A stretch of 39,090 bases of DNA from Candidatus Scalindua rubra (GCA_001723765.1 MAYW01000028.1:1-39090), one strand, 5' to 3'; positions 18,395-26,484 are shown, numbered from the stretch's first letter. Notes: generated from the sequence alone by a model not told the origin. Numbers and translations are program-made.

Positions 18395-18513
18395 AGATTC
18401 CCACTTTCTTAGCGCCAAATAGCTGGTCGCCATTTGGCACAAATAATCGTGGGAATGACAAAGGGGCTAAAGTAATATTGTCATTCCCGACACTCTCGAT
18501 TGGGAATCTATTA
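18395..18513. repeat. Family-B palindrome pair (AGATTCCC...GGGAATGAC), copy 1
   Basis: AGATTCCCAC at 18395-18404 pairs with GTGGGAATGAC at about 18449-18459, enclosing an inner hairpin (CGCCAAAT / ATTTGGC). About 20 bases on, TCATTCCCGACACTCTCGAT to GGGAATCTA (18481-18510) is the same unit in the opposite order. The layout resembles neisserial ATTCCC-N8-GGGAAT repeats; homology is not implied. Confidence 0.8.
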
Positions 18514-18627
18514 ATGCCTGGATCGGGCTAATAGCCAACATTAATTGTGAAACTATAGAGCCTTTTACTCAAACCTCTTTTTTGTGGCAAATCATACTGA
18601 ATACAAACATGAATACAAAGACTTTTC

Positions 18628-18654
18628 GGTGGATTAAGCGATAGTGAATCCACC
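18628..18654. repeat. Family-A palindrome upstream of bioB
   Basis: GGTGGATTAAGCGATAGTGA followed by ATCCACC ends 8 bases before the bioB ATG, where a ribosome-binding site would be expected. The stem could therefore affect translation initiation of bioB. Confidence 0.78.
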
Positions 18655-18662
18655 TTTATTCT

Positions 18663-19643
18663 ATGAACACAAAGATAGAAAAGATAGCAAATAGAGTATT
18701 ACAGGGAAAAGGAATATCCTATAAAGAAGCTCATTATTTAATGGGGATAAATGGGAATGAAATTTATGACCTGCTTTATTGGGCAAATCACATACGCTAC
18801 AATTCATTTAAAAACGTTATCAGTTTATGTTCTATCAAAAGTGCCAAGCAAGGACGCTGCTCCGAAGATTGCAGATTTTGCTCTCAATCCAGTCGTTATC
18901 AAACAGAGATATCAAGATTCCCATTAGTTGAAAAAGAAAAAATCTCAGGGGCAGTAGAAAGAGGAAAAGAATATAAATCAAATTGTGTCGGTGTTGTAAC
19001 GAGTGGTTATAGTTTGGGCGGAAGTGTTGATTTCGATAAGATCTGTGATTACGTATATGAATTATCTAAGGAAGAAGGCATTTCCATTCACACATCAATA
19101 GGTACAATTACGAGTGAAATGGCAAAGAAGCTTGTTTCAAGCGGTGTAGAGATGATTAACCACAATCTTGAAACTTCAGAGAGATACTATCCAAATATTT
19201 GTACAACACATTTATATAAGGAAAGAGTAAAGACAATTGAAATTGCAAAGAAAGCAGGTTTGAAGGTTTGTAGTGGGGGGATCTTTGGTGTTGGTGAGAG
19301 CGTAGAGGATAGATTGGATTTAGCTTTTAGGCTGAAGACGCTTGATGTAGACGCGATACCCCTGAACTTCCTTAGCCCTATAAAAGGTACGCCATTCTCT
19401 TTAGAAAAGGCATTAAGTCCGATGGATATTTTAAAAATCATAGCCGTTTTCCGTTACATATTTCCTGATAAAGAATTAAAGATTGCGGGTGGTAGAGAAG
19501 AGAACCTGCGGGATTTACAAAGCTGGATGTTTTACGCAGGAGCTAACAGCACTATAATAGGCGATTACCTTACTACAAAGGGTAAGTCGCCTGATGATGA
19601 TTTGCAAATGATAAAAGATTTTGATCTAACATATGAAGACTAA
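18663..19643 (+). CDS. bioB: Biotin synthase
   Basis: A 326-residue radical SAM enzyme that inserts sulfur into dethiobiotin, the last step of biotin synthesis. The CX3CX2C cluster motif is GRCSEDCRFC with C66, C70 and C73. Further BioB marks are VTSGYSLGG, HTSIGTITSEMAKKLVSSGV, INHNLETSERYYPNICTTH, KVCSGGIFGVGES, IPLNFLSPIKGTP and KIAGGREENLRDLQSWMF. The length is normal. A family-A palindrome occupies the ribosome-binding region, so initiation may be weak or controlled. Other biotin genes are not in the window. A more distant radical SAM relative (HydE) is unlikely given the BioB-specific NFLSPIKGTP segment. Confidence 0.95.
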   Translation: MNTKIEKIANRVLQGKGISYKEAHYLMGINGNEIYDLLYWANHIRYNSFKNVISLCSIKSAKQGRCSEDCRFCSQSSRYQTEISRFPLVEKEKISGAVERGKEYKSNCVGVVTSGYSLGGSVDFDKICDYVYELSKEEGISIHTSIGTITSEMAKKLVSSGVEMINHNLETSERYYPNICTTHLYKERVKTIEIAKKAGLKVCSGGIFGVGESVEDRLDLAFRLKTLDVDAIPLNFLSPIKGTPFSLEKALSPMDILKIIAVFRYIFPDKELKIAGGREENLRDLQSWMFYAGANSTIIGDYLTTKGKSPDDDLQMIKDFDLTYED

Positions 19644-19683
19644 TGTAATTAATATGACTATTTTGTTAACTTCAAAAAGGACT

Positions 19684-19735
19684 TGAATTCCCCTCTTTCC
19701 TCCTTTTTTAAAGGGGGATTAAAGGGGATTTAATC
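19684..19735. repeat. CCCCTCTTTCC/AAAGGGGGATT direct-inverted unit
   Basis: A short imperfect palindrome (CCTCCTTTTTTAAAGGGGG, about 19698-19717) followed by GGATTAAAGGGGATTTAA. It lies in the 235-base bioB-kinase gap, which otherwise holds only the ribosome-binding site of the next gene. Confidence 0.5.
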
Positions 19736-19878
19736 CAGATTCCAGATTTCACGGAAAGGACAAGGGAAAGGATGGGAATGACAGTTTTTAGTTGGGTGAA
19801 AAAAGGGTAAACAGGGAATTTAATGGGAGGGGTAAAACAGTTAAAAATAACCATGAAAGGGAGTGACATACATAAATC

Positions 19879-20781
19879 GTGAAATATGATGTTGTTGGAA
19901 TAGGACAATGCTGTGTTGATTATCTTGGTATTGTAGAACAATATCCGGATATCAACGAGAAGGAAGAGGTGAATAATTTTACTGTTCAAGGTGGGGGGCC
20001 TGTGGCAACGGCAATGGTTACGTTGTCCAGACTGGGAGCTTCAACTGCATTTATTGGGAAAATTTCTGATGACTATTTTGGTGGTCTTATTCAAGACAGC
20101 TTAACCAATGAATTTGTTAACATAGATCATATTGTTGTAGAAAAAAATAAAAGGTCTCAATTCGCTTTTATCGTAATAGAAAAAGAAACTGGCAAGAGAA
20201 CTATTTTCTGGTCCATGGCTACTGTTTCACCACTCAGGGTTGATGAAATAAATAAAGAAATAATCAAAAAGGCTAGAGTGCTCCATCTTGATGAGCTCAT
20301 GATAGAAGGCTCCTTAGAAGCAGCTAAATGTGCCAGGGATGCAGGAGTAACAATTGTTGTGGATGCAGGTAGCATGAAGGAAGGCTCATTAGAACTTATA
20401 AAAATGGCCGATTACTTTATAGCATCTGAAGAATTCGCTAAGCAATATTATAATGGTAATGACCCAAAAGCGGCAGCAATGGAGTTGATAAAACTAGGTT
20501 CTAAAGCCGTAATAGTAACACTAGGTGACAAGGGGAGCATAAGCGTTTCTAATGAAAGTTATTTTTATCAACCTTCTTTTAAGGTTAAGACTATTGATAC
20601 CACAGGATGTGGAGACGTATTTCATGGTGCATTTATATTTGGGTTATTGCAAAAATGGGATTTAAAGGAATCAATAAGGTTTGCCTCTGCTACAGCGGCG
20701 CTTAAATGCCGAGAAATTGGAGGTAGAACTGCAATACCCGACCTCAGGGAAGTTGAAGTATTCATGGAGAATTGGGAATAG
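19879..20781 (+). CDS. PfkB-family carbohydrate kinase (ribokinase-like)
   Basis: A 300-residue sugar or nucleoside kinase of the ribokinase superfamily. The N-terminal strand VGIGQCCVDYLG is followed by the substrate-side GGGPVATAMVTLSRLGA signature and GKISDDYFG. The C-terminal PfkB signature is DTTGCGDVFHGAFIFGL (about residues 235-251), where GCGD holds the catalytic base and anion hole. VIVTLGDKGSISV precedes it. The start is GTG at 19879, supported by AAGGGAGTGACAT upstream. Substrate cannot be predicted; ribokinase, fructokinase and adenosine kinase relatives share these motifs. The neighbours do not form an obvious pathway with it. Confidence 0.9.
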   Translation: MKYDVVGIGQCCVDYLGIVEQYPDINEKEEVNNFTVQGGGPVATAMVTLSRLGASTAFIGKISDDYFGGLIQDSLTNEFVNIDHIVVEKNKRSQFAFIVIEKETGKRTIFWSMATVSPLRVDEINKEIIKKARVLHLDELMIEGSLEAAKCARDAGVTIVVDAGSMKEGSLELIKMADYFIASEEFAKQYYNGNDPKAAAMELIKLGSKAVIVTLGDKGSISVSNESYFYQPSFKVKTIDTTGCGDVFHGAFIFGLLQKWDLKESIRFASATAALKCREIGGRTAIPDLREVEVFMENWE

Positions 20782-20834
20782 TTCACCGCAAAGATGCGAA
20801 GGTCGCAAAGGAATGAAACGTGAATCCCTTTGTT

Positions 20835-20965
20835 GGTTCAATCTTTCAAAGCTGAGCTTAGCTCTGCAGATTGAACCAAAACATTTAGGTTCAGGCTATA
20901 AGCCTGAACCAGCTTAAGGTGGCACAGGCATCTTGCCTGTGATTGACAGACTGGAAGTCTGTCCC
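20835..20965. repeat. Cluster of four palindromes (family C and others)
   Basis: GGTTCAATCTTTCAAAGCTG...GCAGATTGAACC (20835-20877) is a family-C copy. It is followed by GGTTCAGGCT-ATA-AGCCTGAACC (20888-20910, perfect), GGCACAGGCATCTTGCCTGTG (about 20921-20942) and ACAGACTGGAAGTCTGT (20946-20962). Together they fill the 231-base gap between the kinase and the protease gene. Confidence 0.82.
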
Positions 20966-21012
20966 ACTGTAAAGGTAATTCACTTAACTCCTTTTGTTTC
21001 TTAATTTAAAAA

Positions 21013-22152
21013 ATGTATAACAACATGAAAGAACAATCAGCGGAGTTATCAAAAAAATACTCTTTACAAAAATATATATTAGCCATTGTGGGCATTACTG
21101 TAGCTCTCATATATTTATTGTTTATGGGCCTGTTTGGTTCCAATATTATAAAATATCTTATTTCATTAATAACGACCAATCAATACCTTCTGATAGCTCT
21201 GTATATTTTAGTCTTTACGATTATTCTTGACGTAATAACCATTCCCTTAAGTTTTTATGGAGGTTTTGTCCTGGAGCACATTTTTAAATTGTCAAATCAG
21301 AAATTTCTGAGTTGGGTAAAGGATGAATTAAAGAAGTTTTTGATATCACTGGTGCTTCTTGTTCTTCTAGTTGAGATAATGTACATATTTCTTAGAAACT
21401 TTCCAAACTCATGGTGGATATTTGTTACCATTGTCTGGATATTCTTCTCAATTATTATGGCAAAACTGGCCCCTGTTCTTATATTTCCTCTATTTTATAA
21501 AAGTGTGCCTATAGATAATAAAGAAGTTAAGGAAGGTCTTGATTCCCTTGCAGAAGGTACGGGAATAAACATTCAAGGGGTTTACAAAATTAATTTGAGT
21601 AAAGATACAAAGAAAGCCAATGCTGCTCTTGCTGGTTTGGGAAGTACCAGAAGAGTTCTTATGGGTGATACACTACTGGATTCATATTCATTGGCTGAGA
21701 TAAAGTCTGTATTTGCCCACGAGTTGGGACATCACGTTTACCATCATATATGGAAGATGTTGGCTGTTGGTACCATCACGGGTTTTTTAGGATTTGCTTT
21801 ATGTCATTGCGTACTGTCAAAAGTGATAGCGACTTTGGGATATCAAAATGTCCATGACATTGCAGCATTCCCTATTATTTGCCTGACTTTGGGTGTTTTA
21901 GGATTTATCCTTTTACCAATTCAGAATGCCTTTAGCCGAAGACTGGAAAGAACATGTGATAGATATGCGATTGAAAAGACTAACGATCCTGAGGCATTTA
22001 TCTCCACAATGGATAAACTGGCAGAACAAAATCTGGCAGACAGAAATCCCAATAGACTTGTGGAGTTATTCTTTTACTCTCATCCACCGATATCCAAACG
22101 AATAGAGATGGCAAAGGAACATTGGGGTCAGGTCTTGCAATATAACAGATAA
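21013..22152 (+). CDS. M48-family membrane metallopeptidase (Ste24/CAAX protease-like)
   Basis: A 379-residue integral membrane zinc protease. Hydrophobic segments lie at about residues 23-45, 55-85, 104-125, 130-155, and after the active site at about 250-275 and 287-305. The zinc motif is H236-E237-L-G-H240 in FAHELGHHVYHH. The third ligand is E312 in RRLERTCDRYAIEK, equivalent to the E in ExxxD of Ste24. The PPISKRIEMA C-terminal motif is typical. Family members clip C-terminal CAAX-like or membrane proteins; the bacterial substrate is unknown. The final residues (GQVLQYNR) are encoded by the first copy of a 49-base repeat belonging to the adjacent RAYT element, so the original C-terminus was probably replaced. 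Confidence 0.92.
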   Translation: MYNNMKEQSAELSKKYSLQKYILAIVGITVALIYLLFMGLFGSNIIKYLISLITTNQYLLIALYILVFTIILDVITIPLSFYGGFVLEHIFKLSNQKFLSWVKDELKKFLISLVLLVLLVEIMYIFLRNFPNSWWIFVTIVWIFFSIIMAKLAPVLIFPLFYKSVPIDNKEVKEGLDSLAEGTGINIQGVYKINLSKDTKKANAALAGLGSTRRVLMGDTLLDSYSLAEIKSVFAHELGHHVYHHIWKMLAVGTITGFLGFALCHCVLSKVIATLGYQNVHDIAAFPIICLTLGVLGFILLPIQNAFSRRLERTCDRYAIEKTNDPEAFISTMDKLAEQNLADRNPNRLVELFFYSHPPISKRIEMAKEHWGQVLQYNR

Positions 22153-22213
22153 TTTGTTACTATTGGAACATTGGGGTCAGGTCTTGCAATATAACAGATA
22201 ATTTGTTACTATT
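22116..22213 (+). repeat. 49-bp tandem duplication, left end of the RAYT unit
   Basis: The 49 bases starting GGAACATTGGGGTCAGGTCT at 22116-22164 are repeated exactly at 22165-22213. Copy 1 covers the end of the M48 protease gene; copy 2 ends 9 bases before the RAYT ATG. The GGGGTCAGGTCTT core is the inverse of the AAGACCTGACCCC unit downstream of the RAYT. Confidence 0.92.
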
Positions 22214-22222
22214 TGACGCATA

Positions 22223-22957
22223 ATGGCAAGACCTTTACGTTTAGAAATTGAAGGAGGAGTTTACCATATAACTTCTCGGGGTAACGCAAAACAACTCATA
22301 TTTCTAGATGGGAGTGACAAACAAAAGTTTCTTGAAACTCTCAATTCAGTAGTAGAGAGATTTAACTGGCTTTGTCATGCTTATTGTCTTATGAACAATC
22401 ATTACCATCTAATGATTGAAACTTCTGATGGAAACATCTCCAGAGGAATGAGGCAACTAAATGGTGTATATACTCAGTCTTTTAATAAGAGACACAACAG
22501 TGTAGGACATTTGTTTCAAGGGAGATATAAGTCAATACTTGTAGACAAGGATAGGTATCTCTTGTTCTTGTGTCGTTATATAGTGCTGAATCCAGTAAGG
22601 GCAAAATTGGTAAAAAGTCCTAATGCATGGAAATGGAGCAGTTATAAAGCAACTATTGGGAAGACGAAAATACCTCCCTTTCTCACAGTAGATTGGATAC
22701 TCTCTCAATTTGGTGATGACAAGACAGAGGCAATAGCTGACTATAAGAAATTTGTCTTAGCAGGAAAAAGTGAAGAATTCCCATGGAGAGACGTGAAAGG
22801 ACAAATATTCCTTGGGGTATATGTATCACTTGAAAAGTATAGGAAATTGCTTAAGGGAAAAGAGGGCTTAAAAGAAGTGCCAAGGATTCAACGATATGCG
22901 CTAAGACCAACACTTGAGAAATTATTTTTAGAAAGTAAATATGAAGACAAAAAATAA
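22223..22957 (+). CDS. REP-associated tyrosine transposase (RAYT, Y1/HUH family)
   Basis: The 244-residue protein opens with MARPLRLEIEGGVYHITSRG, the standard RAYT/IS200-like start. The metal-binding HUH pair is in LMNNHYHLMIET (about residues 73-84) and the probable catalytic tyrosine in QLNGVYTQSFNKRH (about 98-111). VGHLFQGRYKSILVD and YIVLNPVRAKLV complete the family. These single-strand DNA transposases are linked to REP-type palindromes. Relatives carry a C-terminal helix-turn-helix; here it is encoded downstream but out of frame (22958-23079). The gene is framed by GGGGTCAGGTCTT and its inverse, each present twice. Confidence 0.93.
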   Translation: MARPLRLEIEGGVYHITSRGNAKQLIFLDGSDKQKFLETLNSVVERFNWLCHAYCLMNNHYHLMIETSDGNISRGMRQLNGVYTQSFNKRHNSVGHLFQGRYKSILVDKDRYLLFLCRYIVLNPVRAKLVKSPNAWKWSSYKATIGKTKIPPFLTVDWILSQFGDDKTEAIADYKKFVLAGKSEEFPWRDVKGQIFLGVYVSLEKYRKLLKGKEGLKEVPRIQRYALRPTLEKLFLESKYEDKK

Positions 22958-23079
22958 AAGATAAAATCATTTACGAAGCATACGTTCGTTATGGATATAC
23001 TTTGAAGGAGATAGCAGAATATTTAGATGTTCATTATGTTACTATAAGCCGTACTATTAAGCGAGTTGAGAAAAAATGA
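22958..23079 (+). pseudogene. Out-of-frame C-terminal HTH of the RAYT
   Basis: In the next frame the DNA encodes KDKIIYEAYVRYGYTLKEI and then AEYLDVHYVTISRTIKRVEK up to the stop at 23077-23079. This is a helix-turn-helix like the C-terminal domain of many RAYTs. One extra A in the A6 run at about 22949-22954 would restore one continuous protein of about 284 residues. The segment is either lost or reached by slippage. Confidence 0.75.
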
Positions 23080-23093
23080 TAAAAGTAATAATG

Positions 23094-23140
23094 AAAGACC
23101 TGACCCCTTTCTATGTGAAAGACCTGACTCCTTTCTACTT
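23094..23140 (+). repeat. Right end of the RAYT unit, 24-bp direct duplication
   Basis: GAAAGACCTGACCCCTTTCT and GAAAGACCTGACTCCTTTCT occur in tandem with a 24-base period. They are inverted relative to the GGGGTCAGGTCTT of the left end. The following kinase gene starts at 23146, directly at the edge of this repeat. Confidence 0.85.
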
Positions 23141-23145
23141 CAAAA

Positions 23146-24738
23146 ATGAGAATCCTCATCGTAGATGACAATAAAGAATTCCTTAATCTATTGGAGACTA
23201 TGCTAAGAAATAACGGCTATGAGGTCGTACCTGCTACCAATGGTGTGGAAGCCTTAGAAAAACTCTATATTGAACACATAGACCTGATAATTTCTGACAT
23301 TCTAATGCCCAAAATGGATGGATTTCAGCTTTGTATAAAAGTAAAGGCGGACAAAAAGATGAAGGATATCCCTCTTGTTTTTTATACATCTGTCTACACA
23401 GATGAAGAAGATGAGGCGTTTGCCTTAAAAGTGGGAGCTGACAAGTTCATTAGAAAACCCTTAGAAATGGATAATTTTATGAACATTATACGAGATCTGT
23501 GTAAAGATGCGAATAAGATCAAGGTGGGATCAAGTAAGCATATTGTGGAGGACGACAAGCAGACATTAAAGCTCTACAATGAGCTTCTGGTTAATAAGCT
23601 GGAGCAGAAGATGCTTTATATAGAAAAAGAAATCACAGAACGAAAGCGTGTAGAGAAGGCGCTGCGAGAGAGTGAGGACAAGCTCCGAACCATAAGTAAC
23701 TCAGCTAACAATGCTATTATCATGATTGACAATGAAGGAAAAATTACATTCTGGAATGAAGCTGCAGAAAAGGTATTTAAATATTCAAGTAAAGAAACCG
23801 TCGGAAGAAACTTATATGAATTTGTGGTCCCCGAGAGAATGCATAAAAACTTTTTAAATGGATTTAAAAGATTTCAAGATACAGGCCAGGGTCCTTATAT
23901 AGGAAAAACAGTTGAATTAATGGCCGTCAAAAAAGGTGGGACAGAATTTCCAATAGAGCATTCTGTTTCAGCTGTAAAGATAAAGGGCAAATGGATTGCT
24001 TTAGGAATAATCAGGGATATTACCGAACGTAAACAGTCAGAGGAAAAATTAAGGGTGTCATATAAAATGGCATCTCTCGGACGACTGACAGCAGGTATAT
24101 TCCATGAGGTCTTAAACCCGGTAAACATTATTTCATCCCATGTCCAATTATTATTGATGGAGGCAGAAAAAGGTTCAAAGACAGAAGAAGACCTGAAATC
24201 AATTCAAGAGGAGATTGGGCGTATTGTAAAGATTTCAGATGGTTTGTTGAGATTTGCAAGGAAGGGAGAATACACAACTGAAGAGGCTGAAGTAAATAGT
24301 TTGTTGGAAAAGGTATTATCCATAATCGAGCCTGATATGAAATTAGAAAATGTAAAGATTATAAGGAGGTTTGAAGAGGGGCTACCAAAGATTATGGCAA
24401 ATAGTGATGAATTAAGGCAGGTATTTCTTAATTTAATAACGAATGCGAGAGATGCCATGCCGGATGATGGTACGTTAACGATTAGTACACAGAGAATACA
24501 AAAGGAAGGGAATTCATTTATAAGTATAAGATTTATGGATACAGGATGTGGTATTGCGAAAGAGAGTCTGGACAGGGTATTTGACCCATTTTTTACCACC
24601 AAGGGGGAAGGCAAGGGTGTGGGTCTGGGCATGAGTACTTCATATGGAATCATAGAAAATCATGATGGAACAATGAGTGTGGAGAGTGAAGAAGGGAAAG
24701 GTGCGACGTTCATCATCGATTTACCTGTTAAGACATAG
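23146..24738 (+). CDS. REC-PAS-histidine kinase
   Basis: This 530-residue cytoplasmic protein begins with a receiver domain (about 1-120; MRILIVDDN, phosphoacceptor D51 in ISDILMPKMDGF, lysine in RKPLEMD). A coiled coil (about 140-180) leads to a PAS domain (about 180-295; NAIIMIDNEGKITFWNEAAE). HisKA follows with H320 in AGIFHEVLNPVN, then the ATP-binding domain with NLITNARDAMP, DTGCGI and GEGKGVGLGMST. There is no membrane segment and no output domain. A receiver placed in front of a kinase suggests a relay component that takes phosphate or is gated by its receiver. It starts at the RAYT boundary. Confidence 0.94.
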   Translation: MRILIVDDNKEFLNLLETMLRNNGYEVVPATNGVEALEKLYIEHIDLIISDILMPKMDGFQLCIKVKADKKMKDIPLVFYTSVYTDEEDEAFALKVGADKFIRKPLEMDNFMNIIRDLCKDANKIKVGSSKHIVEDDKQTLKLYNELLVNKLEQKMLYIEKEITERKRVEKALRESEDKLRTISNSANNAIIMIDNEGKITFWNEAAEKVFKYSSKETVGRNLYEFVVPERMHKNFLNGFKRFQDTGQGPYIGKTVELMAVKKGGTEFPIEHSVSAVKIKGKWIALGIIRDITERKQSEEKLRVSYKMASLGRLTAGIFHEVLNPVNIISSHVQLLLMEAEKGSKTEEDLKSIQEEIGRIVKISDGLLRFARKGEYTTEEAEVNSLLEKVLSIIEPDMKLENVKIIRRFEEGLPKIMANSDELRQVFLNLITNARDAMPDDGTLTISTQRIQKEGNSFISIRFMDTGCGIAKESLDRVFDPFFTTKGEGKGVGLGMSTSYGIIENHDGTMSVESEEGKGATFIIDLPVKT

Positions 24739-24893
24739 ATACGACTTAACGATCTCGCAGAAGAGATTGAAAATTGACTATTGATTATTGTTGATTGAAG
24801 AATTAAGTCATTTAACTTAAACGTCATGTATAGTCATATATTCACTAACACTCACGTCATAAATTGTCATTGATAGCAGAAGGGAGATAGTAA

Positions 24894-25016
24894 ATGAAAC
24901 TGGAAGCAAGAAGCATGTCGCCTGAGGACGACCCTGAGCCAACTCACAGATCTCAGTCGGGAGGCAAGAAACAAGATACAAGATACAATAACCAAATAAT
25001 CACCAAATTCCAATAA
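24894..25016 (+). CDS. Small ORF, 40 aa, paired with 26712-26807
   Basis: AGAAGGGAGATAGTAA gives a good ribosome-binding site 8 bases before the ATG. The product starts MKLEARS and ends TRYNNQIITKFQ, the same ends as the second copy; the middle (MSPEDDPEPTHRSQSGGKK) is an in-frame insertion. Similar low-complexity peptides ending in QI/KFQ-type repeats appear as dispersed ORFs in many environmental genomes, so this may be repeat DNA rather than a gene. Confidence 0.35.
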   Translation: MKLEARSMSPEDDPEPTHRSQSGGKKQDTRYNNQIITKFQ

Positions 25017-25079
25017 AGAATCTCGAAGCTAAACAATTACATCAAAACTATAGGCAAGCAGCAGGATGAAAACAAATGA
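25017..25079 (+). pseudogene. Possible remnant peptide KLNNYIKTIGK, copy 1
   Basis: Between stops this frame reads ISKLNNYIKTIGKQQDENK. Copy 2 (26865-26942) reads KKLNSYIKSIGKRMTNDH. The DNA differences between the two in the shared part fall mostly at third codon positions (AAC/AAT, TAC/TAT, ATC/ATT, ATA/ATT, AAG/AAA). No start codon is evident here. Confidence 0.35.
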
Positions 25080-25157
25080 TTATACATGACGGAAGCGAAG
25101 CGACCTTATGACAGATGACTATGTCAACGTAGTGACAGCGAGTAGGGGGAGTTTTAT

Positions 25158-25817
25158 ATGAACAAGATTTTAGTCGTAGATGATGAGGTAAAGTCATGTG
25201 ATCTTATTAAGAGGTTTCTGGAAGCAAAGGGATACGATGTTATTACGGCCGGAAACGGAGTTGAAGCCCTTGAGAAGCTGAAAAGAGATTTGGTTGATCT
25301 GATTATAGCAGATATATTAATGCCAGAGATGGACGGCTTCCAGTTATGCAGGGAGTGTAAAAGTAACGATACATTGAGAATGATACCTTTTATATTCTAT
25401 ACTGCGACTTACATAAGTAAAAAGGATGAAGAGTTTGCCTTAAGTCTAGGTGCAGAAAAGTTTATCGTCAAACCATTAAACCTGGATAAGTTACTAAAGA
25501 TAATGAAAACTACTATTAAAGAGTGCAGAAGTGCAGCACCTAAAACTCCGAAAATACTCATAAAAGAGGATGAAGTCTATCTGGCAGGGTATAGCAAACG
25601 TCTGGTAGCGAAACTCGAGAAGAAGGTGTTGGATTTGGAAAAAGAAATCAAACTGCGTAAAAAAATGGAAGAAGATATTATAAAAACACAAAAACTTGAA
25701 TCTCTTAGTATTCTTGCCGGAGGTATTGCTCACGATTTCATTAATTTTTTATTAATTATCCTGGGTAATATTATGCGAGCAAAGGGTTGTACAAATCCAA
25801 AAGAAAAAAATTTTTGA
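25158..25817 (+). CDS. REC-HisKA part of a frameshifted histidine kinase
   Basis: The 219 residues contain a receiver (about 1-120; ILVVDDEVKSCD, phosphoacceptor D in IIADILMPEMDGF, lysine in IVKPLNLD), a coiled coil (about 140-175) and the start of a HisKA domain (KLESLSILAGGIAHDFINFL). The usual HDFNN H-box reads HDFIN, so the first Asn is Ile. The frame breaks in the A7 run at about 25804-25811 (ATCCAAAAGAAAAAAATTTTT). Removing one A joins it to the downstream ATP-binding part. The upstream leader block and the receiver resemble those of the receiver gene at 27009, pointing to a local duplication. Confidence 0.85.
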   Translation: MNKILVVDDEVKSCDLIKRFLEAKGYDVITAGNGVEALEKLKRDLVDLIIADILMPEMDGFQLCRECKSNDTLRMIPFIFYTATYISKKDEEFALSLGAEKFIVKPLNLDKLLKIMKTTIKECRSAAPKTPKILIKEDEVYLAGYSKRLVAKLEKKVLDLEKEIKLRKKMEEDIIKTQKLESLSILAGGIAHDFINFLLIILGNIMRAKGCTNPKEKNF

Positions 25818-25821
25818 ATAT

Positions 25822-26484
25822 TTGACTCATATTGAAAGAGCATCTATGGAGGCAATGGATTTAACCAAACAATTGGCCTCATTTTCAAAAGGTGGAGTAC
25901 CGGTTAAAAAAACCGTTTCCATCTCAGCATTAATAAGAGGAGCAGTCAAACTTGCCTTGAGCGGTTCTAAAGTCAATTGCGAGTTTTACCTACCAGATGA
26001 CACATGGCTAATAGATGCCGATAAAGGACAGATGAAGCAGGTTATCAACAACATTATTATCAATGCCAAACAAGCAATGCCTGAAGGTGGAACTATTAGA
26101 GTAAGGGCCGAAAATATAAATGTTACAGTAGAAGATTCTTTACTGTTAAATGAAGGAAAATATGTAAAGGTGACCATTGAAGATCAGGGAACCGGTATAC
26201 CTCATGAATATTTGCAAAAGATTTTTGATCCCTATTTTACTACTAAACAGAAAGGTAGCGGTCTTGGACTTGCAACAACTTATTACATCATCAAAAAGCA
26301 CGAGGGGCACATCTCTGTTAAATCTGAGATAGGAGCTGGCACAACCTTCAGTATCTATCTACCTGCTTCCCATGAAAAAATCCAGAAAAAGTCTGTACTG
26401 AGTGAAGCCGAAGGAGTCAGTCCTGAGCCTGTCGAAGGAAGGGATAAAGAAGAGAAACCCACTACAAGTAAGGGAAGTATATAA
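25822..26484 (+). CDS. ATP-binding part of the frameshifted histidine kinase
   Basis: Two bases after the upstream frame stops, this frame continues the same protein: THIERASMEAMDLTKQLASF, then SKGGVP, NNIIINAKQAMPEGG (N box), EDQGTGIPHEYLQKIFDPYF (G1 and F boxes) and GSGLGLATTYYIIKKHEG (G2). TTG at 25822 is only a nominal start; the natural product would be one chain of about 442 residues from 25158. The C-terminus after the domain carries a repeat-encoded tail, LSEAEGVSPEPVEGR (26398-26445). Confidence 0.85.
   Translation: MTHIERASMEAMDLTKQLASFSKGGVPVKKTVSISALIRGAVKLALSGSKVNCEFYLPDDTWLIDADKGQMKQVINNIIINAKQAMPEGGTIRVRAENINVTVEDSLLLNEGKYVKVTIEDQGTGIPHEYLQKIFDPYFTTKQKGSGLGLATTYYIIKKHEGHISVKSEIGAGTTFSIYLPASHEKIQKKSVLSEAEGVSPEPVEGRDKEEKPTTSKGSI
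26398..26445. repeat. Repeat inserted in frame at a kinase C-terminus
   Basis: CTGAGTGAAGCCGAAGGAGT followed by CAGTCCTGAGCCTGTCGAAGG encodes SEAEGVSPEPVEGR. The reverse complement, TTCGACAGGCTCAG-type, recurs at about 35808-35840 in an intergenic gap. Peptides of this kind are familiar as dispersed-repeat translations in environmental genomes. Confidence 0.75.

Larger units (their letters stand above)
24770..25157 (+). repeat. Leader block copy 1 upstream of the split kinase
   Basis: From about 24775 the DNA matches the block at 26592 (ATTAAGTCATTTAACTT, CGTCATGTATAGTCATAT, CACGTCATAAAT, AGCAGAAGGGAGATAGTAAA). Copy 1 has an extra stretch at about 24915-24960 (GCCTGAGGACGACCC...CGGGAGGC), itself inverted-repeat-like. 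The 419-base gap after the 23146 kinase consists mainly of this block and two small frames. Confidence 0.8.

Noticed and set aside
20681-20917. 78-codon frame over the kinase end and repeat cluster
   Set aside because: It is a shadow of the PfkB gene continuing into palindromes; no homology signal.
20835-20965. CRISPR array
   Set aside because: The repeats are different palindromes placed side by side, not one repeat with equal spacers, and no cas gene is present.
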